Source of the DNA: Rossellomorea marisflavi
GTDB taxonomy: Bacteria > Bacillota > Bacilli > Bacillales > Bacillaceae_B
NCBI RefSeq assembly: GCF_022170785.1
Contig: NZ_CP081870.1
Coordinates: forward strand, 2,096,001-2,160,000
Direction: 5' to 3'
DNA: 64,000 nt
Part shown: one piece after another, positions 1 through 9,039 of the stretch
Numbering within the stretch: position 1 is the stretch's first letter
Layout: every line of letters begins with the position of its first letter
The notes under the pieces: model-generated
Database searches by the model: none
The model's input: the letters and a program-made list of their open reading frames with translations, nothing else
Told to the model about the DNA's origin: nothing
Translations under genes and position numbers: made by a program

Positions 1-312
1 AGCGGACTATTTACAGAAGACATGATGTTTGTATTGAATGGGCATGAAAAACATGGCATCGATCAATGGAATCAATTCGTAAAGATGGTGTTCCAAGAAA
101 ATGTCGACCTCAAGCATATGTTTGAAGGCTGGGTATACGATGAGAAAGAAGATCTGTATGTAACACCATGGGCGGTTTGTGGAAAACGTAAATCGGGTGA
201 AGTCTACACCCAGACAGGGAAAGATTTTGCCAAGCTAGACACTTCAGGGAAAATCACGTATCTTGCCAATGTGCCTGACAACACAGACATGTTCTCGGAT
301 TATAAGAAGTAA
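1..312 (+). CDS. SnoaL-like (NTF2 fold) domain protein, 3' part
   Basis: The frame is open to the left edge, so the gene begins before the window and only about 103 C-terminal residues are seen. The pattern FTEDMMFVLNG near the start, followed by alternating hydrophobic strands (GWVYD, WAVCGKRKSGEVY, GKITYLANV), resembles the curved beta sheet of SnoaL-like/NTF2-like proteins, small soluble enzymes or binding proteins whose role cannot be read from the fold. The gene ends in a strong intrinsic terminator. The family call is by pattern only; the substrate is unknown. Confidence 0.55.
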   Translation, partial: SGLFTEDMMFVLNGHEKHGIDQWNQFVKMVFQENVDLKHMFEGWVYDEKEDLYVTPWAVCGKRKSGEVYTQTGKDFAKLDTSGKITYLANVPDNTDMFSDYKK

Positions 313-326
313 TGCGGCATGGATTG

Positions 327-356
327 ACACCTTCTACAATAAGAAGGTGTTTTTTT
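327..356 (+). terminator. intrinsic terminator of the SnoaL-like gene
   Basis: Perfect 9-bp stem ACACCTTCT / AGAAGGTGT with a 6-nt loop, followed by six T. Confidence 0.85.
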
Positions 357-707
357 AATGGGCAGGGAATTTTTTGTCCTTTACTATATTTTATAAGTTT
401 GAACCATCTCCATACGTCTATTGCCGTGTATCGAATAGGATGAGCTGTTGACCACTACGGTAGCAATAAAAAAATCCTAAAGCTGACATATACGTAGTCA
501 CCTTGGCGTTGGAGAGCATCCAGTCTTTCTTCGGGGGTAGGGATTAGCATGTCCATGAGTGGAAAGCAAAAGGGTATTCATCATCAAGCAGTGAGAAGCG
601 CTGCTTTTTTTATGAAAATCTTTAGGAAATGGGTATTCATACAGACAATGGACGCTTGTCCTGCTTATACTATCTTAGACCCAGAGAAAGAGAGGAGGAT
701 ACAGATT
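357..707. other. intergenic region without a recognised gene
   Basis: I see no supported coding region here. A small hairpin (AAGCAG / CTGCTT, 586-606) followed by T bases at 605-611 could be a weak plus-strand terminator or attenuator. An ATG at 549 opens a frame that runs into the coat gene, but the hairpin lies inside it and the real coat start is at 708. Confidence 0.4.
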
Positions 708-1097
708 ATGTATAAAGGAAATAAAGGAGTTCAAGGTGCCCAAAGCGGACAGCAACCAATGAACTGCGGCTATCCGCAGGTTTCTCCAGCCCAAACAAAA
801 CCAACACAGATGATGCCTGCCCAGACCAGCCCAACAAAACAATACACTGAAAATGTAAACCAGGAAGTTCAAATCCCTATGGTTCACCCGAGCCACACGA
901 CGCAGGTGAATCACACACATTATAAATATATACACTCTTATCCACACACACAATCGGTGGTCAATTCCGCTTCGGAAGAACATGTATGCGCAGAGCCGCA
1001 ACAAATGATGCCGATGCATCACTGCCCACCGCCATGCCCGCCTCGTCCATGCCCACCACGTCCATGTGGAAGGCCTAGACCAGGATTCTTCTGGTGA
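708..1097 (+). CDS. cotD: spore coat protein, CotD family
   Basis: A 129-residue protein, probably of the inner spore coat. The ATG at 708 follows a good site (AGAGGAGG, 691-698). The N-terminal half is Gln/Pro/Thr-rich. The central segment HPSHTTQVNHTHYKYIHSYPHT (about residues 64-85) is the His-rich signature of CotD proteins. The C-terminus is a Cys/Pro/Arg-rich tail (CPPPCPPRPCPPRPCGRPRP), a composition typical of cross-linked coat proteins. It is monocistronic and ends in a terminator. A second CotD-like gene lies at 15311. Mother-cell late-sporulation expression is expected from the family; I did not find a convincing sporulation promoter. Confidence 0.8.
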   Translation: MYKGNKGVQGAQSGQQPMNCGYPQVSPAQTKPTQMMPAQTSPTKQYTENVNQEVQIPMVHPSHTTQVNHTHYKYIHSYPHTQSVVNSASEEHVCAEPQQMMPMHHCPPPCPPRPCPPRPCGRPRPGFFW

Positions 1098-1103
1098 AAT
1101 TTG

Positions 1104-1132
1104 ATGGTGTCCTAAAAGGGCACCATTTTTTA
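1104..1132 (+). terminator. terminator after the CotD-like gene
   Basis: Stem ATGGTGTCC / GGGCACCAT (one G-T-type mismatch) with a short A-rich loop and six T. Confidence 0.8.
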
Positions 1133-1199
1133 TTGTTTGGTTTCGTTCCAAACGGATAGTTGGTATTATGAGGAGTAGAATGTTGAAAGGAATCGGGAT

Positions 1200-4100
1200 A
1201 TGTACAGAATAACAGACCGCAAGATCAAAGATCGTTGTGGGGATCAATCATATAAAAAAGGGCAAGAGTATGTTAGACGCAATCGCGTCTCCATCCTCTC
1301 TATGGGGGATGGGCATGTGAGCGCAACGGTGAAGGGCGATGAGGACTTTTCTGTGATGATCGACCTGAGCAATGACTCTGCATCTTGTTCATGCCCCAAA
1401 CTGGCATCGTTTAAAAAAGAATGCCAACACATTGCCGCGGTGTGGCTGACCATGAAAGATGAGGCGGCAGCTGAAGAACTGATCGCACTCTTCAATGAGG
1501 ATACAAGTGTCCCCACCGTCAAGTCGCATTTTGAAACCAGGGAAACTCTGCAGTTGTCTTGGTACATAAAGTATGAAGAAATCTTATATCTATCTCTTGG
1601 AATCGAAGGTAGGCCCGTTCATGACATCCACGGCTTCACTCAAGCAGTTAAGGAGGGAAAGTGTTTCAGGATCTCAGACGATTTCGATTATCTCCCTTCC
1701 TCCCATTGCTTAAAGCATGAAGACATGAAACTGTTAAATTGTTTAGAGCGTGGGAGAGAAGGCAATCAAAAAGCGGGATCACTTGTGGTTACGGTTCCTA
1801 TATGGAGGGACATTCTTCCTCTTTTAGAGGCAGTTAAGGTTTTCTTCGAATATCCAAAGGGAGAGTGTGTAGAATTTATTATCAACCATGAGTTGCCGGA
1901 CATTGGTTTTCATTTTGATCAATCAGATCTAGGCTTTACCCTTCATATCAGGGGTGTACGGGATTTGGAGATCATTCCTTCTTATGGAGTGGCCATCGAT
2001 CACGGGACCTTCAGGGCATTGTCTGCACAAAATGGACGGAAACTGATTGAGATGAAGAAACTGCTTACGTCATCTTCTGATGTGATCAGGATTCCTCAGA
2101 CTCAGATCAATCTGTTCGTTGATAAGGTCGCAGTAGGCTTGAAAGATCTGGGGGAAGTCACGTTCTCTGAAACGATGATGGCCTTGCTCTCTCGCACCCC
2201 ATTGGAAGCGAAGCTATACCTTGATCGAGTAGGGAATAGGTTGTTGGCTGGATTGGAATTTCAATATGGGCACCTCTCCATTAATCCTCTTGCTCCTGAT
2301 CAAGAGGATGGAAAATTCCTGAGAGATCGGGTCCGGGAACAGCGCATTCTCGAGAAAATCGATGAGACCCCATTCACGCGAACAGAGGAAGGTTTATACC
2401 TTCAGAATGAAGAATTGGAATTTGATTTTTTGACATACGGGGTGAACGACCTAAAAGGGTATGTGAACATCTTTGCGACCACCGCAGTCCGCAATCGACT
2501 ATATAAGCGCAAGGCATTACCGAGGCTTCGAGTGAAGGTGAATAAGGAACGGGGGAACTGGCTTCATTTCTCATTTGATATGAACGGGATCCCACATAAA
2601 GAAATTGAAGGGATCCTGGAGGCATTAGAGGAGAAGCGCACCTATTATCCGATGAACAACGGGTCACTCCTATCCTTGAAATCGAAAGAAATACGTGACA
2701 TGGAGAAGTTTCTTCATACCGTCCAAGCCGATCGTCAAGATCTCTTGAATGGAATAGGCATAGCCGTCCCGCCAACATCTGAACTTCTTGACCTCGTAGA
2801 AGATAGTGACCTCTATCATCGGGAGGAATCATATGCTGCATTCATTCAAGGGATCCATCATCCTGAAACATTGCATTATCCTGTTCCCGAAGAATTGAAA
2901 GGGATTTTGATGCCCTATCAGGAAACGGGTTTTGCTTGGTTAAAATATTTGGCTTCATTCCGATTTGGTGGCTTGCTCGCTGATGATATGGGACTTGGAA
3001 AAACCTTGCAGGCAATCGCCTATATCCTCTCTGAAAAAACAGGATCCAATGAAACGAAAAGTCCGATCCTAGTGGTGTGCCCGTCTTCTTTGGTTCATAA
3101 CTGGAAAAGGGAAGTTGAGAAATTCGCCCCCGTTTTGAGGGTGCAGGTAATCGGAGGGACACCAACAAATCGAAAAAAACTCATGTTGAATACAGAGGCA
3201 GATGTATGGATTACTTCTTACCCCCTCATAAGAATGGACCATAGGCAGTATGAAAAAATGGAATTTCACACAGTATTTTTCGATGAAGCTCAAGCATTCA
3301 AAAATCCATTCACTCAGACCAGCAGGGCGGTGAAGAAACTCCGATCTCAGCGGAGCTTTGCCATGACGGGCACCCCGATTGAAAATACTTTAGAAGAACT
3401 ATGGTCGATTTTCCATGTGATCTCACCAGGTGTTTTGGGAGGGATTACTAATTTTAGCCATCTGCAACCTAAAGAAGCATCAAGGAAGGTGCGCCCGTTC
3501 ATTTTGAGGCGAATGAAGAAGGACGTATTATCACAGCTGCCAGAAAAACATGAGTCGGTTGAAATGATTGACCTATTACCTGAACAAAAGGCATTGTATG
3601 CGTCTTACTTAGCAAAGCTGAAGCACGATGAATTAAAGCATCTTGACCGCCATACATTGGACAAGAATCGAATCAAGATCCTTTCGGGCCTTACAAGGCT
3701 ACGCCAGCTTTGCTGTCATCCGGGTCTGTTTGTAGAGGGCTATCGGGGAGGATCTGCCAAACTCCTTCATCTCCTTTCTCTCGTTAAGGATGCCAAAGCG
3801 GAGGGAAGGAGGGTCCTGATTTTTTCCCAATTCACAAGTATGCTGAGAATCATCGGGGGCGAGCTGCTGAAACAACGCACGCCGTATTTCTACCTCAGCG
3901 GTGAAACCGATCCTCTAGAGAGGGTTGAGCTCTCAAGGCGCTTTAATGAGGGTGAACGAGATTTCTTCTTGATTTCCCTGAAAGCGGGAGGCACAGGTTT
4001 GAATCTGCAAGGAGCCGATACCGTCATCTTATATGATACATGGTGGAATCCGGCAGTAGAGAATCAAGCAATGGACCGTGCCCATCGGATGGGGCAAACG

Positions 4101-4253
4101 AAAGAAGTCCAAGTCATCAGACTACTATCTAAAGGGACAATCGAAGCAAAGATGAATGAACTACAGTTGAAGAAGAAGGCGTTATATCATGAGGTGATCG
4201 ATCAGGATTACCGCTGGAGTCTGGAGGATTTAAAGATCTTAGTAGAAGAGTAA
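1200..4253 (+). CDS. SWIM zinc finger / SNF2-family DEAD-like helicase (YwqA/HepA type)
   Basis: A 1017-residue Snf2-family ATPase. An N-terminal SWIM zinc finger is visible (C63-x-C65 ... C75-x-H77), then a long helicase-associated region, then two RecA-like domains. Motif I is DDMGLGKT (about residues 593-600), motif II is DEAQ (about 695-698), motif III is MTGTPIENT, and the C-terminal half carries FLISLKAGGTGLNL and DRAHRMGQTKEVQV (motifs V and VI). Such proteins translocate on duplex DNA and remodel protein-DNA or polymerase complexes; the exact job of the Bacillus SWIM-SNF2 type is not established. The gene stands alone, bounded by the CotD terminator upstream and a bidirectional terminator downstream. 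Its length is usual for Bacillales members and no domain is missing. Confidence 0.9.
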   Translation: MYRITDRKIKDRCGDQSYKKGQEYVRRNRVSILSMGDGHVSATVKGDEDFSVMIDLSNDSASCSCPKLASFKKECQHIAAVWLTMKDEAAAEELIALFNEDTSVPTVKSHFETRETLQLSWYIKYEEILYLSLGIEGRPVHDIHGFTQAVKEGKCFRISDDFDYLPSSHCLKHEDMKLLNCLERGREGNQKAGSLVVTVPIWRDILPLLEAVKVFFEYPKGECVEFIINHELPDIGFHFDQSDLGFTLHIRGVRDLEIIPSYGVAIDHGTFRALSAQNGRKLIEMKKLLTSSSDVIRIPQTQINLFVDKVAVGLKDLGEVTFSETMMALLSRTPLEAKLYLDRVGNRLLAGLEFQYGHLSINPLAPDQEDGKFLRDRVREQRILEKIDETPFTRTEEGLYLQNEELEFDFLTYGVNDLKGYVNIFATTAVRNRLYKRKALPRLRVKVNKERGNWLHFSFDMNGIPHKEIEGILEALEEKRTYYPMNNGSLLSLKSKEIRDMEKFLHTVQADRQDLLNGIGIAVPPTSELLDLVEDSDLYHREESYAAFIQGIHHPETLHYPVPEELKGILMPYQETGFAWLKYLASFRFGGLLADDMGLGKTLQAIAYILSEKTGSNETKSPILVVCPSSLVHNWKREVEKFAPVLRVQVIGGTPTNRKKLMLNTEADVWITSYPLIRMDHRQYEKMEFHTVFFDEAQAFKNPFTQTSRAVKKLRSQRSFAMTGTPIENTLEELWSIFHVISPGVLGGITNFSHLQPKEASRKVRPFILRRMKKDVLSQLPEKHESVEMIDLLPEQKALYASYLAKLKHDELKHLDRHTLDKNRIKILSGLTRLRQLCCHPGLFVEGYRGGSAKLLHLLSLVKDAKAEGRRVLIFSQFTSMLRIIGGELLKQRTPYFYLSGETDPLERVELSRRFNEGERDFFLISLKAGGTGLNLQGADTVILYDTWWNPAVENQAMDRAHRMGQTKEVQVIRLLSKGTIEAKMNELQLKKKALYHEVIDQDYRWSLEDLKILVEE

Positions 4254-4282
4254 AAGAGCGCCTGGCTGCCAGGCGCTCTTTT
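4252..4282. terminator. bidirectional terminator between the helicase and DinB genes
   Basis: Perfect 15-bp inverted repeat (AAAAGAGCGCCTGGC, single T, then its complement). It serves the plus-strand helicase gene and, read the other way, the convergent DinB gene. Confidence 0.9.
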
Positions 4283-4286
4283 ACAA

Positions 4287-4787
4287 TCAGATCAGATCTG
4301 CTTTTAATTCACGAATCTGATCGATATGCCGTTTTTCATGGTACCCGATAAAGGGCACCCATTGATCCAATCGTACCATTCCGAATACTGGGTGAGGGTT
4401 TGCCTTTGATTTCAAGTCATCCTCTGAAGAGATTGATTCAAGGAAATGAAGAAGGTCCAGGCGCGAGCTTTCAAGTCTGTCCTTCATCTCCTCGAGCGTT
4501 TTCATTTCATCAGAAGGTTCTACATATGAGGGGGCTTGAACTTTTTTCGAGCGGTCGACGGTAAGATGCACCGGTTTATCGTCGACACTTTGTTCATCAC
4601 CCTGTTCAAGTGTTTGAATCAATGAGGCTGTAATAGCCTTTTCCATTAGATAGAGGTGATCGACAACTTGCATGATCGTCCACCGATTTGGGTGGATGGT
4701 TCGGTTAAGCTCTTCATCCGTAAGATTTTGTATTTCGTCGAGAAGTTCTTTACGGATATCTGTAATTAACGTAATGGATTCTTTCAT
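4287..4787 (-). CDS. DinB/YfiT-like putative metal-dependent hydrolase
   Basis: A 166-residue four-helix-bundle protein of the DinB superfamily. The start at 4787 is chosen because TGGAGG lies 6 nt upstream; an in-frame codon at 4823 has no such site. The three metal-binding histidines expected of the family are visible: H44 in VVDHLYLMEK, and H150 and H154 in GYHEKRHIDQI. Related enzymes act as bacillithiol-linked transferases or hydrolases in Bacillales, but the substrate cannot be read here. The gene is monocistronic and convergent with the helicase gene. Confidence 0.8.
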   Translation of the reverse strand: MKESITLITDIRKELLDEIQNLTDEELNRTIHPNRWTIMQVVDHLYLMEKAITASLIQTLEQGDEQSVDDKPVHLTVDRSKKVQAPSYVEPSDEMKTLEEMKDRLESSRLDLLHFLESISSEDDLKSKANPHPVFGMVRLDQWVPFIGYHEKRHIDQIRELKADLI

Positions 4788-4923
4788 TATTAGACCTCCA
4801 ATAGGTTTGTAGCCTACCTTCATTGTAGACCTTCAACCCTTATCCGTACAGTAAATGGGTTTCAGAGCGTTTCTTGAGGGTAATGTATGATATGAATGTA
4901 GATTACGCTGAAGGGGTGGAGGG

Positions 4924-5112
4924 ATGGATACGATCAAGAACGACATTGAACAATGGATTGCTGAACACTTTTCCGGGGAAGATGTTATCATCGAAGAATA
5001 TCCATACCTTCCCCACGGCAGGAAAATAAATGAACCTTTAAAGAATGATTACGTGATTGTCTATTATCACGCTCATTATGATAGGGTAAACTTCTATTTT
5101 AAGCCGAACTGA
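4924..5112 (+). CDS. small conserved-type hypothetical protein
   Basis: A 62-residue acidic, aromatic-rich protein (KNDYVIVYYHAHYDRVNFYFKPN at its end) that I do not recognise. AAGGGG at 4911-4916 is 7 nt before the ATG. A GGAGG closer to the ATG makes the site look doubled. The frame ends shortly before a strong terminator, which supports a real single-gene unit. No transmembrane segment or signal is seen. Confidence 0.6.
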   Translation: MDTIKNDIEQWIAEHFSGEDVIIEEYPYLPHGRKINEPLKNDYVIVYYHAHYDRVNFYFKPN

Positions 5113-5126
5113 ATATGTACCTTTGC

Positions 5127-5170
5127 TGGCCACTTTGAATGATTTCCATTCAACAGTGGTCAGTTTTTTT
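5127..5170 (+). terminator. terminator after the 62-aa gene
   Basis: Long hairpin in which TGGCCACT pairs with AGTGGTCA and TTGAATG pairs with CATTCAA, followed by a run of T. Confidence 0.8.
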
Positions 5171-5251
5171 TCTTATGGGCAAAGGTCTAATCAGATGATG
5201 CGTTGGATGAATAGGATGTAAAAACTTGTCCGGAATGAGGAGGATTAATTT

Positions 5252-5992
5252 ATGCAGCCCTTGGTTTCAATCATCATCCCTTTTTATAACTGTGCGTTCG
5301 TCGATCAAGCCATTGAGAGCGCCCTGCAACAGTCATACCCGAACATCGAGGTTATTCTTGTGGACGATGGATCTGATCGAGAAGTAGAACGGATTCATCC
5401 TTATCTGTCTTCGATTAACTATGTAAGGAAAGCAAATGGGGGGACAGCATCTGCCATTAACACAGGTATCCACCATTCAAATGGGGAGTATATCGCCTGG
5501 TTGAGTTCGGATGATGTTTTCCTGCCGCACAAGGTAGAACAGCAAATCCACTTCATGAAGAAGCACCATGCAAAGGCAAGCTTTACCAACTATGACTACA
5601 TTGGGCCTGATAATAATCTCCTTATCCCTAAATGCGGAGAACAATTCCAGCATGCAGAAGGAGTATATCGCTCATTTTTGACATCCAACCCGATTAACGG
5701 GTGCACCGTTATCCTTCACAGGGAAGTCTTCGATCGCGTAGGCTATTTTTCTACGGAGTTCAACTATACTCAGGATTATGAAATGTGGTACCGCATCTTA
5801 CTGAAAGGCATTCCATTTTACTATCTTGACCAAGTCCTGTTGAACTATCGCGCCCACCCCAATCAAGGTACCAGTAAAAACCAGGAAGGAATCAAGAAAG
5901 AGATCTTTATGATCAAACATCATTATATCCCTAGGCTTGAAAATTTCCTCAACTTCCAAGGCAACAGGTTAAAGCGAGTGGTGTTCGAATGA
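5252..5992 (+). CDS. glycosyltransferase family 2
   Basis: A 246-residue GT-A fold transferase. It starts with the classic VSIIIPFYN strand. It has VDDGS (residues 38-42) for nucleotide-sugar binding, LSSDD (84-88) as the DxD-like metal site, and NYTQDYEMWYR as the acceptor-side ED motif. There is no transmembrane segment, so it is cytosolic. A site GAGGAGG precedes the start. The next gene, a GT4 enzyme, follows after 31 bp, so the two form an operon likely to build a surface or spore glycan. The sugar donor and product are not readable. Confidence 0.85.
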   Translation: MQPLVSIIIPFYNCAFVDQAIESALQQSYPNIEVILVDDGSDREVERIHPYLSSINYVRKANGGTASAINTGIHHSNGEYIAWLSSDDVFLPHKVEQQIHFMKKHHAKASFTNYDYIGPDNNLLIPKCGEQFQHAEGVYRSFLTSNPINGCTVILHREVFDRVGYFSTEFNYTQDYEMWYRILLKGIPFYYLDQVLLNYRAHPNQGTSKNQEGIKKEIFMIKHHYIPRLENFLNFQGNRLKRVVFE

Positions 5993-6023
5993 AGGCAAAC
6001 CCGGACATGAAAGGTGAATCCGA

Positions 6024-7226
6024 ATGAAAATCCTATTGGTTTCCTATTATCCTCTCCCTTATGCGGGGGGGATTTGGACGGTTGTTTCGAACCTTCAACA
6101 AAAGCTACTTTCACTAGGTCATCAGGTTGATTTGTTTTCCCAACGGCCCGACTTGAGTGGGTATCGCATGCACCATCTTGATCATGGGATGATGCTCGAG
6201 TCCATGCGCCCGAAGATCATGACAAGAATAAACAGAGAACTACCATTTCACCAACAGCATCCTATTATTCAGAAAGCAGAGATCTATCGCCTCAATTTTG
6301 AAATGACATTAAGGGAGTATGGATTGGAATCATATGATGTCATTCATGCACAAGATGTTACCGCTGCTCAAATCATCGGATCGATCAAGCCTGCTCATAT
6401 TCCGTTAGTCACAAGTGCCCATGGCAGTCTCACCAAAGAAATCTTCCTTGTATTAAAATCCGTTTATCCCCACCTATCTGATCATTCCATCCTGACAGGA
6501 AGGGATTTCAACTATTATAAACGACTTGAAAAAGAAGCATATAAGGAGAGCAAGTATATCCATACCCAATCAAAATGGATGAAGTCCCAAATTGAGACGG
6601 ATTTCCGTGTGAATCCAATAAAGGTCATCTCATACCCATTGGGAATCCATAACAAGCAAACCGGCACCCCGGTTTCTAAGAAAGATCGGTCAAAGGTGCT
6701 CATTTTCTCTGGAAGGGTTATTTATCTAAAGGGAATCACATTTTTACTTGAAGCCTTATCTCAGGTCGAATTGGGCCGTCAGGACTGGGAATGCCTGATT
6801 GTCGGGGACGGGGATTACCTACCGGCGGCAAAGGCGTTGGCAAAACGGCTTCGATTGAATGACCGCGTGTCATTCCTAGGACATCAGCAGAACATGGAAG
6901 ACATCCTTGCTCAAGGCGATCTTCTCATCCAGCCGAGTCTTCAGGATACACAGCCCCTTTCGGTTGTGGAGGGTCAGTTTGCCGGATTGCCGGCGATCGT
7001 CAGTGATGCTGCCGGGCTTCCGGAGATGATTCAGGATGGATTGAACGGACTGATTGTTCCGACGGGTGATGCAAAGTCCCTACAGAATGCAATAGAGGCC
7101 TTGCTGAATGATGATGACCGACGCTGCCGGATGGGGCAGGCCGCGATTGCATGGGCCAATGAGCGTTGGACATTGGATGCCATGGTCTCTCAGACATTGG
7201 CGCTTTATAAGAGAGCTTTGACATGA
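6024..7226 (+). CDS. glycosyltransferase family 4 (GT-B)
   Basis: A 400-residue retaining GT-B transferase. The N-terminal glycine loop is seen in LLVSYYPLPYAGGIWTVV. The C-terminal domain begins near SKVLIFSGRVIYLKGITFLLEAL. The donor-binding segment around residues 304-332 contains QPLSVVEGQFAGLPAIVSDAAG, which supplies the E-x7-E-like nucleotide-diphosphate contact (only the first Glu is clear here). It lies directly downstream of the GT2 gene. The ribosome site is weak (AAAGGTG). Role in a cell-surface glycan is inferred from the pairing; specificity is unknown. Confidence 0.85.
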   Translation: MKILLVSYYPLPYAGGIWTVVSNLQQKLLSLGHQVDLFSQRPDLSGYRMHHLDHGMMLESMRPKIMTRINRELPFHQQHPIIQKAEIYRLNFEMTLREYGLESYDVIHAQDVTAAQIIGSIKPAHIPLVTSAHGSLTKEIFLVLKSVYPHLSDHSILTGRDFNYYKRLEKEAYKESKYIHTQSKWMKSQIETDFRVNPIKVISYPLGIHNKQTGTPVSKKDRSKVLIFSGRVIYLKGITFLLEALSQVELGRQDWECLIVGDGDYLPAAKALAKRLRLNDRVSFLGHQQNMEDILAQGDLLIQPSLQDTQPLSVVEGQFAGLPAIVSDAAGLPEMIQDGLNGLIVPTGDAKSLQNAIEALLNDDDRRCRMGQAAIAWANERWTLDAMVSQTLALYKRALT

Positions 7227-7289
7227 TCGCTAAGAGCTATTTTGGAGAAATCGTGTGCCGTATTTCCGTATGTGCTTTTGTAGTGTTAA

Positions 7290-8169
7290 GTGAATGCCAT
7301 GCGTAAATTAATCATTTTTGCCATCGTCGGTTTTTTTGCACAGCTTGTAGATGGTTCACTGGGGATGGCGTTCGGACTGACGTCTTCCACCCTGCTTCTT
7401 GCCTATGGTGTTGCCCCGGCTATTGCATCGGCTTCCATCCATATGTCTGAGATCGCAACGACGGCTGCCTCAGGCATGGCACATTGGAAGTTCGGTAATG
7501 TCAACAAACGGATGGCCTTCCTTCTTATGATTCCTGGTAGTATCAGTGCCTTTATCGGGGCAGCATTTTTAAGCAGTATTCCAGGAGAGGCAATCAGACC
7601 TTATATATCTTCCTTTTTGCTTATTGGGATTGTATATCTTCGTCCGATTTCTTTTTTGGCCTTCTCCATCTGATGATAAACACAGCGCGAAACCTGCTCC
7701 TTCTGTGCGAAAACGGATCTTATTGCCTCTTGGAGCCACTGCAGGCTTTTTTGACGCAATAGGAGGAGGTGGGTGGGGGCCGATCAATACACCCGTTTTG
7801 TTGTCGGGGAAGGAAGCTGTACCACGGGAGGTCATCGGTACTGTGGATACAAGTGAGTTTGCCGTGACGTTATCCGCTACATTAGGGTTTGTCCTATTTT
7901 TAGGGTGGGAGAATTTTGATTGGCAGTGGGTGGCGGCATTCGTCATAGGTGGCGTTGCAGCAGCACCTCTTGCGGCACTGTTGGTCAAGAAACTTCCTTC
8001 GTTTCTTTTGGGCGTGCTTGTAGGTGGATTCATTATTCTTACGAATTCCTATACGTTACTCACTGTGTTCAATCAACCAGGCACCGTCATCCTTGGGGTC
8101 TGCATATTCATCTTGGCCACGTGGATCATCGGGGTCATTTACTGTCTGAAGGGAAAGGTAAAAAAATAA
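7290..8169 (+). pseudogene. TauE/SafE (TSUP) family transporter, frameshifted
   Basis: Two overlapping reading frames together make one TSUP-type permease. The first (7290-7673) carries the N-terminal half: AQLVDGSLGMAFGLTSST and ASIHMSEIATTAASGMAHWKFGNV are typical of the family. The second (entered near 7624, ending 8169) carries GATAGFFDAIGGGGWGPINTPVLL, the mirrored signature of the C-terminal half. The break lies around 7620-7640: skipping one base restores a continuous FLL-LGLYIFVRFLF segment. Either the gene is inactivated by a one-base insertion or the sequence has an error. These permeases export sulfite or sulfonate-type anions. The GTG at 7290 and the ATG at 7299 are both possible starts. 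Confidence 0.75.
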
Positions 8170-8212
8170 AACATAAAAATCCAACAACATTGTTCATAAG
8201 TGAGCAAAGTTG

Positions 8213-8270
8213 TTGACATATGACACGATGTCACATAAAGTGGATAAGGTTCCATGTGACATCGTGTCAT
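8213..8270 (+). promoter_or_regulatory. promoter with paired operators for the TetR-MFS unit
   Basis: TTGACA (8213-8218) and TAAAGT (8236-8241) are 17 bp apart. The sequence ATGACACGATGTCACAT fills the spacer (8220-8236), and its exact reverse complement stands at 8254-8270. Each copy is itself near-palindromic (TGACA-N3-TGTCA). Occupation would block polymerase, so autorepression by the TetR protein encoded next is the simple reading (inference). Confidence 0.7.
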
Positions 8271-8380
8271 TTTGTATTGGGAAGTTCTTGAGGGGTTTTG
8301 TCTTAATTTTATTGCATTGCGGGTATAGACCATTGAAGTTTTCTTCGTGGCAAACATCCGTCACAGAAGGAGTGTCTCAA

Positions 8381-8992
8381 TTGCCCAAACCGACTTTTTT
8401 TAATTTGCGTGAAGAGAAACGGAGCAGATTGATCGATGCTGCTCGTGAAGAGTTTTCACGGGTATCTCTTTATGAAGCGTCCATTTCAAATATCCTAAAA
8501 ATGGCGGGCATACCGAGGGGAAGCTTTTATCAGTATTTTGAGGATAAGGAAGACGCATTCTTCTTCCTGGTGGGAGAACATGCAAGGGAGAGGTTCGAAC
8601 ACTTCACATCCTTATTGCGTGAACATAAAGGCGACCTTTTTGAAGCAAGCAGGGAATTATTCAGGATGGTCTTGCAGCATTCCAGGGCAAGTGACCAAAA
8701 CCGTTTCATGCGGAATGTACTCCTGAACATGAATTATAAAATTGAAAAGACCTTTACCCAGCATTTGACCAAAGAAACGTTGGATCAGCGCTATGCAGAA
8801 GTGTATCATCTGATAGATCGCAGTCTTCTCAACATCCAGACGAGGGAGGATCTGTACCATCTCCTCCAGATCAACACTGCGATAACCTTCCATAACCTCG
8901 TGAAAAGCATATCGGATGAACTGACTGTAGAGGAAGCGCTGAATAAATATGACAGGGAGATCCACATGATAAGGAAAGGGGTTTCCATGTGA
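8381..8992 (+). CDS. TetR-family transcriptional regulator
   Basis: A 203-residue repressor. I choose the TTG at 8381 because AGAAGGAG lies 8 nt upstream; the frame is open much further back but that part covers the promoter region. The N-terminal helix-turn-helix is clear (ISNILKMAGIPRGSFYQYFEDKEDAF, about residues 35-60). The C-terminal helical domain is divergent and would bind an unknown ligand. An MFS drug-exporter gene follows after 47 bp, the arrangement of the lmrAB type of efflux operon. Paired inverted operators lie upstream. Confidence 0.8.
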   Translation: MPKPTFFNLREEKRSRLIDAAREEFSRVSLYEASISNILKMAGIPRGSFYQYFEDKEDAFFFLVGEHARERFEHFTSLLREHKGDLFEASRELFRMVLQHSRASDQNRFMRNVLLNMNYKIEKTFTQHLTKETLDQRYAEVYHLIDRSLLNIQTREDLYHLLQINTAITFHNLVKSISDELTVEEALNKYDREIHMIRKGVSM

Positions 8993-9039
8993 AGTATCTC
9001 CTATGAAATAAGACCAGAAGAAAGAAGGGAGAATCGAAA

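Noticed and set aside
549-707. N-terminal extension of the CotD-like gene from an ATG at 549
   Set aside because: It contains a hairpin with T tail and lacks coat-like composition, while 708 has a strong ribosome site.
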